Positions 23,801 to 32,559 of a DNA stretch of 64,000 bases are shown here, one piece after another. This DNA comes from Vibrio orientalis CIP 102891 = ATCC 33934 (GTDB lineage Bacteria; Pseudomonadota; Gammaproteobacteria; Enterobacterales; Vibrionaceae). The position numbers were made by a program, and so were the translations under genes. The stretch spans positions 1,302,001-1,366,000 of the forward strand of contig NZ_ACZV01000004.1 in the NCBI RefSeq assembly GCF_000176235.1. The letters run 5' to 3'. Positions within the stretch are counted from its first letter, which is position 1, and each line of letters opens with the position of its first letter. The notes under the pieces were generated by a model. It searched no databases. It was not told where the DNA came from and saw nothing but the letters and a program-made list of their open reading frames with translations.

Positions 23801-26443
23801 CGTTTCCAAGTCAATCGCAAAGATTGTTCCGTAAAGCTCTTCTTCTGGTGTGGTACAAATGTTACATGGTAGGCCAGCAGCGGTATAAAGCTTCTTGTCC
23901 GTCGGATCGACAGTATTGAACTTCAATGGATGTTTTTGGTGCTGCATCCGAGTCCACCACTGCGTTGTTGGGATCGGCGTTTTAGTACCGTCAGCAGGAT
24001 AAGTGAAAATCTTTTCAGCCACAGGGCGTGACTTAAAGGTCTCATTGATGTTCTCAATCTTGTATAAAGCACCTACTGTGCTGTAGTAGAGATTACCATC
24101 ACGATACGCGACACCATGAGGCTCTTCACCTTCCGCCACGACATAAGTACCGATCGGCTGTTTCGTTTGAGGATCAAGCTGAACCGCGTAAATCGTTCCA
24201 CCCAAAGGCTCGCTATCCAACATAATTGAAGAGGAGCCAACGAAGATCATGTTCTCTCCCATTGCCATTGAGCGAGGTTGATAGATCCCTTCTAGATAGG
24301 TTTCAACTTTCACCCCACCTAATGGGAAAAGCGCTTCAGTCGCAATTGGGGCACGATAGAGCGCATCGATATCAATTTGTCGCTCTTCGGTTTTAGAGAA
24401 GTTGACCACCCAAGGTGAAAAACGCGCAACGTAACCGCTAAAGCCATCAAGGTTTAATTGATACAAACAATCTTCACCTAACCCATCGATATTGACGGTT
24501 TCACCCCATGTCCCTTCAATTTGAGTGGTAGTACCGTCTGTTGGACAATAAAGAGAGCCAGTCAAAACTTGGTCTTGTAGCTCAGCGGGAGGATTTAAAA
24601 GGTCTTTGTGGTCAAAGCTTGGGAAAGTGATAGCCAAACGATTGCCTTCAAATGCTTGCTCAACATTTAATGCGACATTTTCTGAACGTGTTTGGGCTCC
24701 TTTATCATCGGTAGCAACGGCGAAAAGTTGGTAGTCTCCTTCACTTAGCCCTTGGTGATTAAGTGTAAATGGAGCCTGACTTGAAGTTCCCGCTAAAATA
24801 GCATCAATGTAATACTCTACCTTCGCGACTTGGCCATCTTCATCTGTCGCATTAGCACTGAGTTCAAAACCTGTATTCGCCACCACCTCTGGTACTTGCA
24901 TCGAGACAGATGGTGTTTTGTTTGATTCAACAGCGCATGCGCCTTCTAATTGCCAGGCGTCTGTCCAATAGTCACTGCCATTCCACGCAACACCTGGTTC
25001 ATAAGGCGCTTGACCACACCAACCAAACTGTTTACATAGATAGACCGACCCATTGTTCTGAACTTTGTCACCAAAGGCATAATTACCACCATTCTGGTAC
25101 TGAGGCACATCACAGCTTCCACCTGAGCTCTCTCCACCAGACAAGGATTTCGCATTGATATTGATCTCTGATGTGCGTGTTGTATTGCCCGCAGCATCAA
25201 TCGCTTCAGCTACGATAGCCGTTCTACCTTCTTGGGCGATAACAACAGCGGAATATGGCGCACTTTTCTTTGTCGCAAATAACTCACCATTGGCATAGAA
25301 ACGCACCTCAGTTAAGTCACCGTCTACATCGGAGGCCTGGGCAGCCACCACGATTGATTCGCCAGATAGAGTGTTTACATGAGACTGTGGAGAAACAATG
25401 CTGATGACAGGGGGTGTCGATTCAACAGCTGGAGCCGTGACCTTAAATGCTTGAGGTGGAGATTCCGTTCGGTTCCCTGCGATATCATAAGCCGCAGTAT
25501 GGAATGAATAGAGACCTTCATTTACAGGAGTAAATTGGAAATTGAATGGTGGTTGTGTTTTTGTCGCTAGCTTTTGTCCATCCACATAGAATTCAACACC
25601 AGCGAGGTCATTATCTACATCACTAGCATCAGCAATGACATTCAAAGAGTCGCCTAATTGCAGCTCAACTTGACCCGTTGGTTGGCTAATGCCAATTTCA
25701 GGAGCAGTGCCTTTGCTTGGTTCCACAGTAACCGTTCGAGTAACACTTTGCGTGATATTCCCTTTCGAGTCGTATGCTTTCACATAAACAGAGTGTGTAC
25801 CAACTCCTAGATCGGAAAGATTAAACTCGTATGGTGACGCTTTATCATCCGAGATCTGGCGTTCATTGACGAAGAACTTAACGCCTTCCAAATCACCATC
25901 AACATCAGAAGCCTGTGCTGTTAAAGTTACAGACTGGCCTTCTACGATCGAGATATTTGAACTAGGGCGAGATAGCGTAACGCTAGGCGCATTGTTGGGC
26001 TCGACCACATTGTCATCACCCGTAAAACGAAACGAAGCCTCAATCAGCGTGCTGTCCAAGGTTCCGCTATAGCCAAATGTCATCGAGACTGACTCACCAG
26101 GCTTAAGCAAACGAGATGCACCGTTGTATGACGCAAATACCAACGTATTGGTGAACATGTCGCGATTCGCCTGTGAGGATTTCAGAGTCACACTAGCCCC
26201 GCTGACTCCCCATGGTGCGCTATGCATAGGCGATGGGGTATCAAAACGAAACTCGTTCTGATGTAATTCAATAGCACTACTTCCGTTGTTTTTGAGAGTA
26301 ATCTGATAATTATTCCAATGGGATGAAGGTGACGCCGGTTGAACCAACTCCCCCACCATTCCGCCATTTAAATTCACACTAGCGACAACATCTGCCGCTA
26401 GAATTGACATAGGCAGTGTTAATAGAACACGGTTTTTCAACAT
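20855..26443 (-). CDS. Giant exported protein: Ig-like repeats, CBM5/12, beta-propeller, cytochrome c and DUF1587/1595/1592/1588/1585 modules
   Basis: This 1862-residue protein has a signal peptide (about 1-21) and an N-terminal beta domain that looks carbohydrate-binding. Three Ig-like repeats with the motif ASDVDGDL follow (about 150-430), then a CBM5/12 module (about 440-502; KVQNNGSVYLCKQF, WQLEGAC) and another Ig-like repeat. A six-bladed sugar-dehydrogenase-like propeller covers about 690-1150 (EPHGVAYRDGNLYY, NSVGFDWHPKTGEIWFSDN). A cytochrome c motif CNACH is near 1303 and a second CxxCH (CWQCH) near 1727. The C-terminus carries the planctomycete-type modules DUF1587 (LLTSYEYANTIQDLFGL), DUF1595 (YRRPLTSDEQ), DUF1592, DUF1588 and DUF1585. 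The parts suggest a secreted haem-bearing oxidoreductase held on polysaccharide; no activity is known. AGGAG precedes the ATG. Confidence 0.82.
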   Translation of the reverse strand: MLKNRVLLTLPMSILAADVVASVNLNGGMVGELVQPASPSSHWNNYQITLKNNGSSAIELHQNEFRFDTPSPMHSAPWGVSGASVTLKSSQANRDMFTNTLVFASYNGASRLLKPGESVSMTFGYSGTLDSTLIEASFRFTGDDNVVEPNNAPSVTLSRPSSNISIVEGQSVTLTAQASDVDGDLEGVKFFVNERQISDDKASPYEFNLSDLGVGTHSVYVKAYDSKGNITQSVTRTVTVEPSKGTAPEIGISQPTGQVELQLGDSLNVIADASDVDNDLAGVEFYVDGQKLATKTQPPFNFQFTPVNEGLYSFHTAAYDIAGNRTESPPQAFKVTAPAVESTPPVISIVSPQSHVNTLSGESIVVAAQASDVDGDLTEVRFYANGELFATKKSAPYSAVVIAQEGRTAIVAEAIDAAGNTTRTSEININAKSLSGGESSGGSCDVPQYQNGGNYAFGDKVQNNGSVYLCKQFGWCGQAPYEPGVAWNGSDYWTDAWQLEGACAVESNKTPSVSMQVPEVVANTGFELSANATDEDGQVAKVEYYIDAILAGTSSQAPFTLNHQGLSEGDYQLFAVATDDKGAQTRSENVALNVEQAFEGNRLAITFPSFDHKDLLNPPAELQDQVLTGSLYCPTDGTTTQIEGTWGETVNIDGLGEDCLYQLNLDGFSGYVARFSPWVVNFSKTEERQIDIDALYRAPIATEALFPLGGVKVETYLEGIYQPRSMAMGENMIFVGSSSIMLDSEPLGGTIYAVQLDPQTKQPIGTYVVAEGEEPHGVAYRDGNLYYSTVGALYKIENINETFKSRPVAEKIFTYPADGTKTPIPTTQWWTRMQHQKHPLKFNTVDPTDKKLYTAAGLPCNICTTPEEELYGTIFAIDLETGEYEIQANGIRNSVGFDWHPKTGEIWFSDNNRQQFDNPDEINRISNPGNQNFGAPIFFGKDTRGLTDHEMANWQDLLLGGEGSDGYPIIPPKAILPQIDYDVVKPTDYAGAEFDVFTNSAPLGVKFWNAYSQSDNIQHLVYATHGNSKPEHPGLELRMVTIQNGTDVIHERPLVTGWMKDRQAVESYACLTDACIGRPVEFLELDDGSMLVSDDKASVIYRVSYDAIGANQKQITFTTTEAPDSSLSDELVSGALIHPNGHESKFHVAWNAPSMNIDGLENGTYQVRLNDVGEYIPEQRFHTITISNSRPTSTVALKYIEKPKDLEGVVKFTAPARPVNATESSLVVTFEDKTLNKTYERELAWGESLEETLDYGGYEVRFPYLKNYFPQPSKLNVEINESSLEHNLDVEFIEYSSGGDLMAQNCNACHSTEFFDNANKANAWNNAGYQALLDKIMSMPVAGHCDLTCAKEIADYLFDEVWSDYLEQTESYGDRQVRLLTSYEYANTIQDLFGLTVDKQKLPKDKYEREFKFAGQSNQGVILAEDMKQYHSMAVDIAARLDLAKIGYSESVNKAQFVADLGKKIYRRPLTSDEQSRFNGFINQYGARDLVAAMVLSPNFLYRSELGTLTEKADVYELSQYEVATALSYSFLGTTPSASLLAKAESGQLETNEQVAAEVASMLTSAKGIERFTDFIGYYIHTQVQELPEKPGLTNDVVNAMVEEQAEFIRYFLTEGEGTVAELFNPSFTFVNGTLAKHYGISGVTGEEFQKVESGQRGGLLQHGLTQVVNSDYAATSLVKRGLMIRQNLMCRTIGVPVDVDPDSIELPDTPITTRERWDTINGQDASAGQCWQCHEFMNDTGASMENYSQTGQWRETESAYNEPSVTLPIDASGPLVDNSGAHVLLQFNDVRDISAHFPTNATVLQCLADSYFRYAMGQEADVNSTAGIQDMTKQLEKSGSITEMLETLATSQMFKFKKETD

Positions 26444-26699
26444 TTTTCTCCTAGTTTACATTTAGTTTTTATTTTTTGGACAACAATAATCTCAGAGGCG
26501 ACATTGCCTTATTTATTTAGTATTTCTAATTAGCAATGAGATTAAATTAAAAAACAGTTCAATATAAAAATTACATACAGATATAGATAACCCTGACCAC
26601 TGGACTATGTTATGGACAAGATACTTTCAAACTTTTTATTTAGAATAAAATATTAAAAATAAACCTTACAATAAACATGGATAAGGTATGTTTAATATT
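26444..26699. other. AT-rich promoter region of the secreted-protein operon
   Basis: This 256-base AT-rich stretch lies upstream of the first operon gene. It probably holds the operon promoter and the 3' end region of the DUF723-like gene. I see no convincing named operator. Confidence 0.4.
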
Positions 26700-27008
26700 T
26701 CATCGGAACACATGGTTGATTAATGGAGATAAGTTAGCCAGCAATGCGGTGCTTATTGGTGGCGTGTTGCTCCTCCATTGGTTCTGATAGACTCCCACTA
26801 CCTCTCTGTAACACAAGGGGCAACAGTGTCTTTTTGCCGTAAAGTGAGCTTTGGGTGTTTGTTGGAATGCATGCTGATGCTTTCTACAAACAATGGTCAC
26901 AGGTGTTCTGCTATTAATATATTCGACTTGATGGTAATCATACTTCTCTCCCCATAACCTAGTCGCTTTTAATATAAATCTTTTAGTATTACCTTTAGGA
27001 ATTGGCAT
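26700..27008 (-). CDS. Small DUF723-like zinc-ribbon protein
   Basis: This 102-residue protein has a DUF723-type pattern: WGEKYDYHQVEYINSRTPVTIVCRKHQHAF, then QTPKAHF, then CCPLCYRE. The Cys/His spacing (CRKH...CPLC) suggests a zinc ribbon. Similar repeats occur in phage-like and homing-endonuclease-associated proteins. A good AAGGG Shine-Dalgarno lies 5-6 bases before the ATG, so translation is likely. The surrounding DNA is clearly more AT-rich than the rest of the window, which may mean recent arrival. Its function is unknown. Confidence 0.6.
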   Translation of the reverse strand: MPIPKGNTKRFILKATRLWGEKYDYHQVEYINSRTPVTIVCRKHQHAFQQTPKAHFTAKRHCCPLCYREVVGVYQNQWRSNTPPISTALLANLSPLINHVFR

Positions 27009-27557
27009 ATTACCCTTTAAATATTACTGGAATGATTTATATCAAGGATATTACAAATACTTCCAACGATACACAGTAAAATTCCCACATTTCGTAGGAA
27101 TTCAATCCCACCAAATGTAGGAATATTCCTGTAAATCAACTTCAATTATATAAGTCAAATAATTAATATTTCTTGATGATAAAACCATTGAAATATAGAG
27201 TAAATACTCTTTAAAATCATTAATTAGAATGGTTATCTTCGACCATAAGAATATTTGTGTTTTTATATTGCGGTAATTAGCGAGCCTCATGGTCAAACAT
27301 ACCCATTCCTAGCTCAAGGGTAAAATAGTTAAAGTGGTATTTATTATCGATGGGGCTGATGAAGGGTTAGCTTAAAGATAATGGTATGCTTAGTTGAGAT
27401 TGCTAACCTCTAGCTATGATCATAATTGTTACTAGATTAAAGAAAGGGCTGAACGTTCCCACGTTCAGCCTTATGATTTTAAGCGAGTGTCTGTTGAGTA
27501 TGAACGAAGTGCTACTTATGCTGCGCTCTTCTAATCACTGATTAGCGAGAATTTCAC
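27009..27557. other. AT-rich gene-free stretch
   Basis: These 549 bases hold only short, low-quality open frames with no ribosome site or family signal. The one clear element is the yaiL terminator at 27438-27470. The stretch may be the remnant of an inserted element. Confidence 0.5.
27438..27470 (-). terminator. Terminator of yaiL
   Basis: GGCTGAACGT and ACGTTCAGCC form a perfect 10-bp stem with a four-base loop. On the minus strand it is followed by CTTTCTTT. It lies about 90 bases after the yaiL stop. Confidence 0.6.
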
Positions 27558-28079
27558 CTACCACATCAAATCATCGGGTACGACAAAGTCTGCGTATGGG
27601 TCATCTTCTGCTGGGATATCTTCCGCCGGGGCATTTTGTTCAATGATGGCACTCTCATCACGCATCGCAATCTTATTCGCTACGCTGCTTGGGATAACTA
27701 CATAAGTTTCATCAGTACGCGCAATAGAAAGAATACCTTTTGCTAACTGGTCACGAATCAGCTGCTCAACATACAGTGATTTAACAAGCGTCCCATCAGT
27801 GAAGTTGTACTTAATGTCACCATCTTTCTGATCGATCTTATTCATTTCGATCAGCTGTTTGATTTGCGCTTTGATCTCTTTCGATAGACGCTGCTCTTTT
27901 TGCTCTTCGCTGAGCGCTTTATCACGCTCTTGCTGCTGGCGTTTACTCTCTTCAACCGCCGCTTTTACTTCACGTGCTTGCACACGAGATTTCTTCGAGC
28001 CTTTTTTAGCTTTCTTTAATTTTTTCTCGTTTACCAAGCCCGCTTTCAGCATTTGCTCTTGAAGTGTCAGTTTTGCCAT
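27558..28079 (-). CDS. yaiL: YaiL-type DUF2058 protein
   Basis: This 173-residue cytoplasmic protein is highly charged at the N-terminus and very like E. coli YaiL: MAKLTLQEQMLKAGLV, then KKSRVQAREVKAAVEE, QIKQLIEMNKI and a C-terminal VIPSSVANKI. YaiL is described as a nucleoprotein or polynucleotide-associated protein and has no known reaction. A long basic coiled-coil region spans about residues 18-85. The ATG at 28079 matches the E. coli start and has GGAA five bases upstream; an adjacent ATG at 28082 and a far start at 28100 are less likely. Confidence 0.88.
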   Translation of the reverse strand: MAKLTLQEQMLKAGLVNEKKLKKAKKGSKKSRVQAREVKAAVEESKRQQQERDKALSEEQKEQRLSKEIKAQIKQLIEMNKIDQKDGDIKYNFTDGTLVKSLYVEQLIRDQLAKGILSIARTDETYVVIPSSVANKIAMRDESAIIEQNAPAEDIPAEDDPYADFVVPDDLMW

Positions 28080-28207
28080 CATAGTTCCAAACGTAATCAA
28101 TTTGCCCTCATTTTAACGCTTCAAACCTAGCAAATAAAGGCTATAAATAAGATAAAGTCATCAACAAAATTGCATAGAAAATCATCCCAAATCAAGCCAC
28201 CAAAACC

Positions 28208-28222
28208 TTGTCGTGACGACAA
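28208..28222. promoter_or_regulatory. Perfect 7-1-7 palindrome upstream of speA
   Basis: TTGTCGTGACGACAA is a perfect 15-base palindrome with one central base, about 130 bases before the speA start. It looks like a dimeric repressor site, but I do not recognise the regulator. Confidence 0.4.
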
Positions 28223-28296
28223 ATCTATTTTGTTAGACTCTGCTGTCTTTTTATCCGTTAATGCGCTCGACGCGGAAGCTTAGAGAGCCAAATTCA

Positions 28297-28331
28297 GACC
28301 CGTGTCAGGTATGACTCAGCTCCACTGGGTC
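28297..28331 (+). promoter_or_regulatory. Hairpin in the speA leader
   Basis: GACCCGTG pairs with CACTGGGTC (one bulged T) around an 18-base loop, ending 22 bases before the GTG start. It could affect speA translation. No riboswitch family is recognised. Confidence 0.3.
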
Positions 28332-28353
28332 ATGTATTTCTCTCCCTATCTTT

Positions 28354-30276
28354 GTGAGATTTGAAGTGGAAAACAATTCCAAACTTGATCGTGTTCGTGC
28401 TGATTACAATGTTCATTACTGGAGCCAAGGCTTTTACGGTATCGATAACCAAGGTGAAGTATATGTGTCACCTCGTAACGATAACGCGCACCAGGTTCCT
28501 CTGAGCAATATCGTCTCTAAGCTAGAACAAAAACAGCTTAATTTACCGGTACTGGTTCGCTTCCCACAAATCCTGCACCAACGCGTGCACGGTATTTGCC
28601 AAGCGTTCAACCAAGCGATTGAAGAATACCAATACCAAAACAACTACCTGCTGGTGTACCCAATTAAAGTAAACCAACAAAAAGAAGTAGTTGATGAAAT
28701 TCTAGAAAGCCAAGCGCAGCTAGAAACAAAACAGCTAGGCCTAGAAGCCGGCAGCAAGCCTGAATTACTCGCAGTACTGGCACTAGCGCAAAAAGCGAGT
28801 TCTGTGATTGTATGTAACGGCTACAAAGACCGTGAATACGTACGTCTTGCGCTAATCGGTGAAAAGCTAGGTCATAAAGTATTTATCGTACTAGAGAAGC
28901 TTTCTGAGCTTGATCTGGTATTAAAAGAAGCGAAAAGCTTGGGCGTGAAACCTCGTCTAGGTATCCGTATTCGCCTTGCATCACAAGGTGCGGGTAAATG
29001 GCAATCAAGCGGCGGTGAAAAATCCAAGTTTGGTTTATCAGCGTCGCAGGTTCTCACTGTTATCGAGCGCCTCAAGCAAGAAGAGCAGCTAGACGCAATG
29101 CAGCTAGTGCACTTCCACCTTGGTTCACAGATGGCGAACATTCGTGACATCCGTAATGGGGTCAACGAGTCAGCGCGTTTCTACTGTGAGCTACGTGAAA
29201 TGGGCGCGGACATTAAGTACTTCGATATCGGTGGTGGCCTTGCGGTCGACTATGACGGTACACGTAGCCAATCTTCAAACTCTATGAACTATGGTTTGAT
29301 TGAGTACGCGCGCAATATTGTCAGCACTGTCGGCGATGTTTGCCAACAATACGAGCAACCTGTTCCTGTGATTATCTCAGAATCAGGTCGTTCATTGACG
29401 GCGCACCACGCTGTCTTGATCACTAACGTGATTGGTACTGAAGCCTACCACCCAGAAGCGGTGGTTGAGCCAAGTGCTGAAGACCCAACGCTACTACAAA
29501 ACATGTGGCGCAACTGGGAGAATTTGCAAGACGGCAGTGATGCTCGTGCACTAATTGAGATTTACAACGATACACAAAGCGATTTGGCAGAAGTGCACTC
29601 ACAGTTTGCAACCGGGGTATTAAACCTGCAGCAACGCGCGTGGGCTGAGCAGCTTTCTCTGCGAATTTACTTCGAACTAAGCCGCCAAATGAGCAACAAG
29701 AACCGTTTCCACCGTCCTATTTTGGATGAGTTGAACGAGCGACTAGCGGACAAGTTCTTTGTGAACTTCTCGCTATTCCAGTCACTACCAGATGCTTGGG
29801 GTATTGATCAGGTGTTCCCTGTACTACCGCTATCTGGCTTGGAAGAAGTCGAAGATCGTCGTGCTGTCATGCTCGATATTACTTGTGACTCAGACGGTGC
29901 AATTGAGCAGTATGTGGAAGGTCAAGGTATCGAAACAACGCTGCCAGTGCCTGCGTGGAATAAAGACAAACCATACCTAATGGGTTTCTTCCTCGTTGGC
30001 GCATACCAAGAGATCCTTGGTGATATGCATAACTTATTTGGTGATACGCACAGTGCAGTTGTCACTGTTGATGAAAATGGCGAAGCGATCATTGAACGCG
30101 TCGATGAAGGTGATAGCGTGGAAGATATGATGCGCTACGTACACATCGACGTCGATAAGATTCGCAGCAACTATCGTGAACTGGTCGCTGAGCGCGTCGC
30201 TTCTAGCGAACAGCAAACTGTACTACAAGAACTAGAAGGTGGCCTAACGGGTTACACCTACTTAGAGGATTTCTAA
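28354..30276 (+). CDS. speA: Biosynthetic arginine decarboxylase SpeA
   Basis: This PLP-dependent enzyme (alanine-racemase-like fold III) converts arginine to agmatine plus CO2. Its 640 residues match SpeA length. The PLP lysine lies in [12 protein letters not shown] (about residue 104). Other typical stretches are [17 protein letters not shown]-type [14 protein letters not shown], and the catalytic-Cys context [17 protein letters not shown]. The start is GTG at 28354, giving [19 protein letters not shown], which agrees with the V. cholerae protein. The speB ATG begins right after the stop codon, so the two form an operon that makes putrescine from arginine. Confidence 0.97.
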   Translation: MRFEVENNSKLDRVRADYNVHYWSQGFYGIDNQGEVYVSPRNDNAHQVPLSNIVSKLEQKQLNLPVLVRFPQILHQRVHGICQAFNQAIEEYQYQNNYLLVYPIKVNQQKEVVDEILESQAQLETKQLGLEAGSKPELLAVLALAQKASSVIVCNGYKDREYVRLALIGEKLGHKVFIVLEKLSELDLVLKEAKSLGVKPRLGIRIRLASQGAGKWQSSGGEKSKFGLSASQVLTVIERLKQEEQLDAMQLVHFHLGSQMANIRDIRNGVNESARFYCELREMGADIKYFDIGGGLAVDYDGTRSQSSNSMNYGLIEYARNIVSTVGDVCQQYEQPVPVIISESGRSLTAHHAVLITNVIGTEAYHPEAVVEPSAEDPTLLQNMWRNWENLQDGSDARALIEIYNDTQSDLAEVHSQFATGVLNLQQRAWAEQLSLRIYFELSRQMSNKNRFHRPILDELNERLADKFFVNFSLFQSLPDAWGIDQVFPVLPLSGLEEVEDRRAVMLDITCDSDGAIEQYVEGQGIETTLPVPAWNKDKPYLMGFFLVGAYQEILGDMHNLFGDTHSAVVTVDENGEAIIERVDEGDSVEDMMRYVHIDVDKIRSNYRELVAERVASSEQQTVLQELEGGLTGYTYLEDF

Positions 30277-31203
30277 ATGAATGATTTGTTTACAAAGACT
30301 GATTATTCGCTTTACTCGAATTCAATGAGTTTTATGCGCAGACCCTATCTGCGCAACCCTGTCTCAGCAGACGCTGACCTAGTGGTACTTGGTGTACCAC
30401 TCGATATGGCCACATCCGGCAGACCAGGCGCACGAATGGGCCCAGACGCGATTCGCCGTGCGTCAGTAAACCTTGCATGGGAAGGCAAGAAATTCCCATG
30501 GGATTTCAATGTCTTTGACCGCGCAAAAGTCATTGATGCTGGTGACTTGGTATTTGATTGTGGTGACGCTGAAGACTTTACCTACCGACTAGAAGCTGCA
30601 ACAAGCGAGATTCTAAAAAGTGGTAAAACCATGCTGGCTTTGGGTGGTGATCATTTCATTACTCTGCCAATTCTGCGCGCATACGCGAAGCACCATGGTG
30701 AAATGGCATTGATTCACTTCGATGCCCACACTGACACCTATGCTAACGGCAGTAACTACGATCACGGCACCATGTTCTATCATGCGCCAAATGAAGGTCT
30801 AATTTCTGCAAAGCACTCGGTACAGATCGGCATTCGTACTGAGTATGAGAAAGACGAACATGGTTTTAACGTGATTAATGCCATGGAAGCGAACGATCTT
30901 TCAGCGGAAAGCATCGTTGCACGTATCCGTGACATTATCGGTGACAAGCCAGTTTATGTGACGTTTGATATCGACTGTCTTGATCCAGCATTCGCGCCAG
31001 GAACAGGCACGCCAGTTTGCGGCGGATTGAACTCAGACAAAGTTCTGAAGATTCTGCGCGGACTTGCGGGTGTAAATATTGTTGGTATGGACGTTGTGGA
31101 AGTATCACCCCCATACGACCACAGCGACCTTACCGCCCTAGCAGGGGCAACTGTGGCACTTGAACTCATGTACGCATGGGCATCAAACCGCAGCAATGAC
31201 TAA
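30277..31203 (+). CDS. speB: Agmatinase SpeB
   Basis: This binuclear manganese ureohydrolase splits agmatine to putrescine and urea. Its 308 residues carry the metal-binding motifs of the arginase family: [18 protein letters not shown] and [18 protein letters not shown]. It begins directly after the speA stop (TAAATG), which shows coupled expression. The same region also encodes AguA and AguB, which make putrescine from agmatine by another route. Confidence 0.96.
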   Translation: MNDLFTKTDYSLYSNSMSFMRRPYLRNPVSADADLVVLGVPLDMATSGRPGARMGPDAIRRASVNLAWEGKKFPWDFNVFDRAKVIDAGDLVFDCGDAEDFTYRLEAATSEILKSGKTMLALGGDHFITLPILRAYAKHHGEMALIHFDAHTDTYANGSNYDHGTMFYHAPNEGLISAKHSVQIGIRTEYEKDEHGFNVINAMEANDLSAESIVARIRDIIGDKPVYVTFDIDCLDPAFAPGTGTPVCGGLNSDKVLKILRGLAGVNIVGMDVVEVSPPYDHSDLTALAGATVALELMYAWASNRSND

Positions 31204-31223
31204 CTAAATAGCCATTCAAAAGC

Positions 31224-31255
31224 AAAGCTGACCTAAATTTAGGTCAGCTTTTTTT
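31224..31255. terminator. Bidirectional terminator between speB and gabT
   Basis: AAAGCTGACCTAAA and TTTAGGTCAGCTTT form an almost perfect palindrome flanked by A and T runs. It separates converging speAB and the puu/agu/gab operon. Confidence 0.88.
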
Positions 31256-31272
31256 GTTGTTAGAATAACAAG

Positions 31273-32544
31273 TTACGAGACTTCGAGAATGATCTTCTCT
31301 AACTTATCTAAGCCCTCATTGAGCACTTCTGGCTCAATCGTGAGCGGTGGTAAAAGTCGAATCACATTGGCTTTCACGCCACAAGAGAGCAGAATCAAAC
31401 CATTCTCTTGAGCCTTGCTGATCACAGCTTTGGTCAACTCTTGTAATGGTGCCCCTGAATCTGGGTCCGTAAACTCAATGGCCATCATTGCGCCGATAGT
31501 GCGAATCTCACCAATCGCAGGCAGTGACTGTTGCAACTTGCTCATGCGCGCATTCACCACTTCTCCGATACCCACGGCTTTGGCACAAAGGTTTTCTTCT
31601 TCAATGATTTTCAACACTTCAAGACCCGCTACACACCCAAGTGGTGAACCCGCATAAGTCCCACCTAAGCCCCCTGGCAAGGCCGAATCCATCACTTCAG
31701 CTTTACCTACCACAGCAGAGATAGGAAAACCACCAGCAATCCCTTTCGCCATGGTCATCATGTCAGGTTCGATATCTAGATATTCAGTCGCAAACATTTT
31801 ACCCGTGCGTGCAAAACCAGTTTGAATTTCATCAGCAATCAACATAATTCCGTGCTTATCACACACTTCTCTTAGCCCTTGAGCAAACGCTTTTGGGGCT
31901 TGATAGAATCCCCCTTCACCTTGCACTGGCTCAAAAATGATTGCCGCGACACGCGACGCTTCAATATCACACGCAAACAAGTCATCTAACGCCTGTAAGC
32001 TTTGTTCAACGCTAACCCCATGAAAAGCATTTGGGTATGGCGCGTGAAAAATCTCATTTGGGAACGGCCCGAATCCTGCCTTATACGGTGCCACTTTCCC
32101 TGTCAGCCCCATGGTCATATTAGTACGTCCGTGGAAACCACCTTTAAACGCGATTACACCACTACGCCCGGTATGTGCACGTGCAACCTTCACCGCGTTC
32201 TCTACCGCTTCAGCACCTGTGGTCAAGAAGATTGCTTTTTTCTCCGAGCGTCCTGGCGCCAACTGTGTCAGCTTCTCAGCCAACTCAACGAATGAAGCAT
32301 AAGGTGTCACCATGGCACAAGTATGCGAAAAATTATCCAACTGCGCTTTGACCGCTTCACTGATACGCTTGTTCGAGTGACCTGTGTTCGTTACCGCAAT
32401 GCCCGCGGCAAAATCGATGTACTTGTTGCCTTCAATATCCCATACGTGAGCGTTATCTGCTTTTTCAACGTAGAGCGGATATAACGCGCCCATTCCCTGC
32501 GCAATAACCTGACTTCTTCTTTGGTGTAGTTGTTGGTTTGTCAT
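31273..32544 (-). CDS. gabT: 4-aminobutyrate aminotransferase
   Basis: This PLP enzyme moves the amino group of GABA to 2-oxoglutarate, giving succinate semialdehyde. Its 423 residues hold class III aminotransferase landmarks: TTGAEAVENAVKVAR (phosphate-binding region), FEPVQGEGGFY, LIADEIQTGFARTGK and the PLP lysine in TMAKGIAGGFP (about residue 266). It is the last gene of the operon that starts with puuD and would do the job of PuuE. AAGGA lies about 8 bases before the ATG. Confidence 0.94.
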   Translation of the reverse strand: MTNQQLHQRRSQVIAQGMGALYPLYVEKADNAHVWDIEGNKYIDFAAGIAVTNTGHSNKRISEAVKAQLDNFSHTCAMVTPYASFVELAEKLTQLAPGRSEKKAIFLTTGAEAVENAVKVARAHTGRSGVIAFKGGFHGRTNMTMGLTGKVAPYKAGFGPFPNEIFHAPYPNAFHGVSVEQSLQALDDLFACDIEASRVAAIIFEPVQGEGGFYQAPKAFAQGLREVCDKHGIMLIADEIQTGFARTGKMFATEYLDIEPDMMTMAKGIAGGFPISAVVGKAEVMDSALPGGLGGTYAGSPLGCVAGLEVLKIIEEENLCAKAVGIGEVVNARMSKLQQSLPAIGEIRTIGAMMAIEFTDPDSGAPLQELTKAVISKAQENGLILLSCGVKANVIRLLPPLTIEPEVLNEGLDKLEKIILEVS

Positions 32545-32559
32545 TGTTTCATCCTTAAA

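Noticed and set aside
27102..27296. 64-codon open frame on the minus strand in the AT-rich pocket
   Set aside because: Low-complexity AT-rich translation, no ribosome site and no family likeness.
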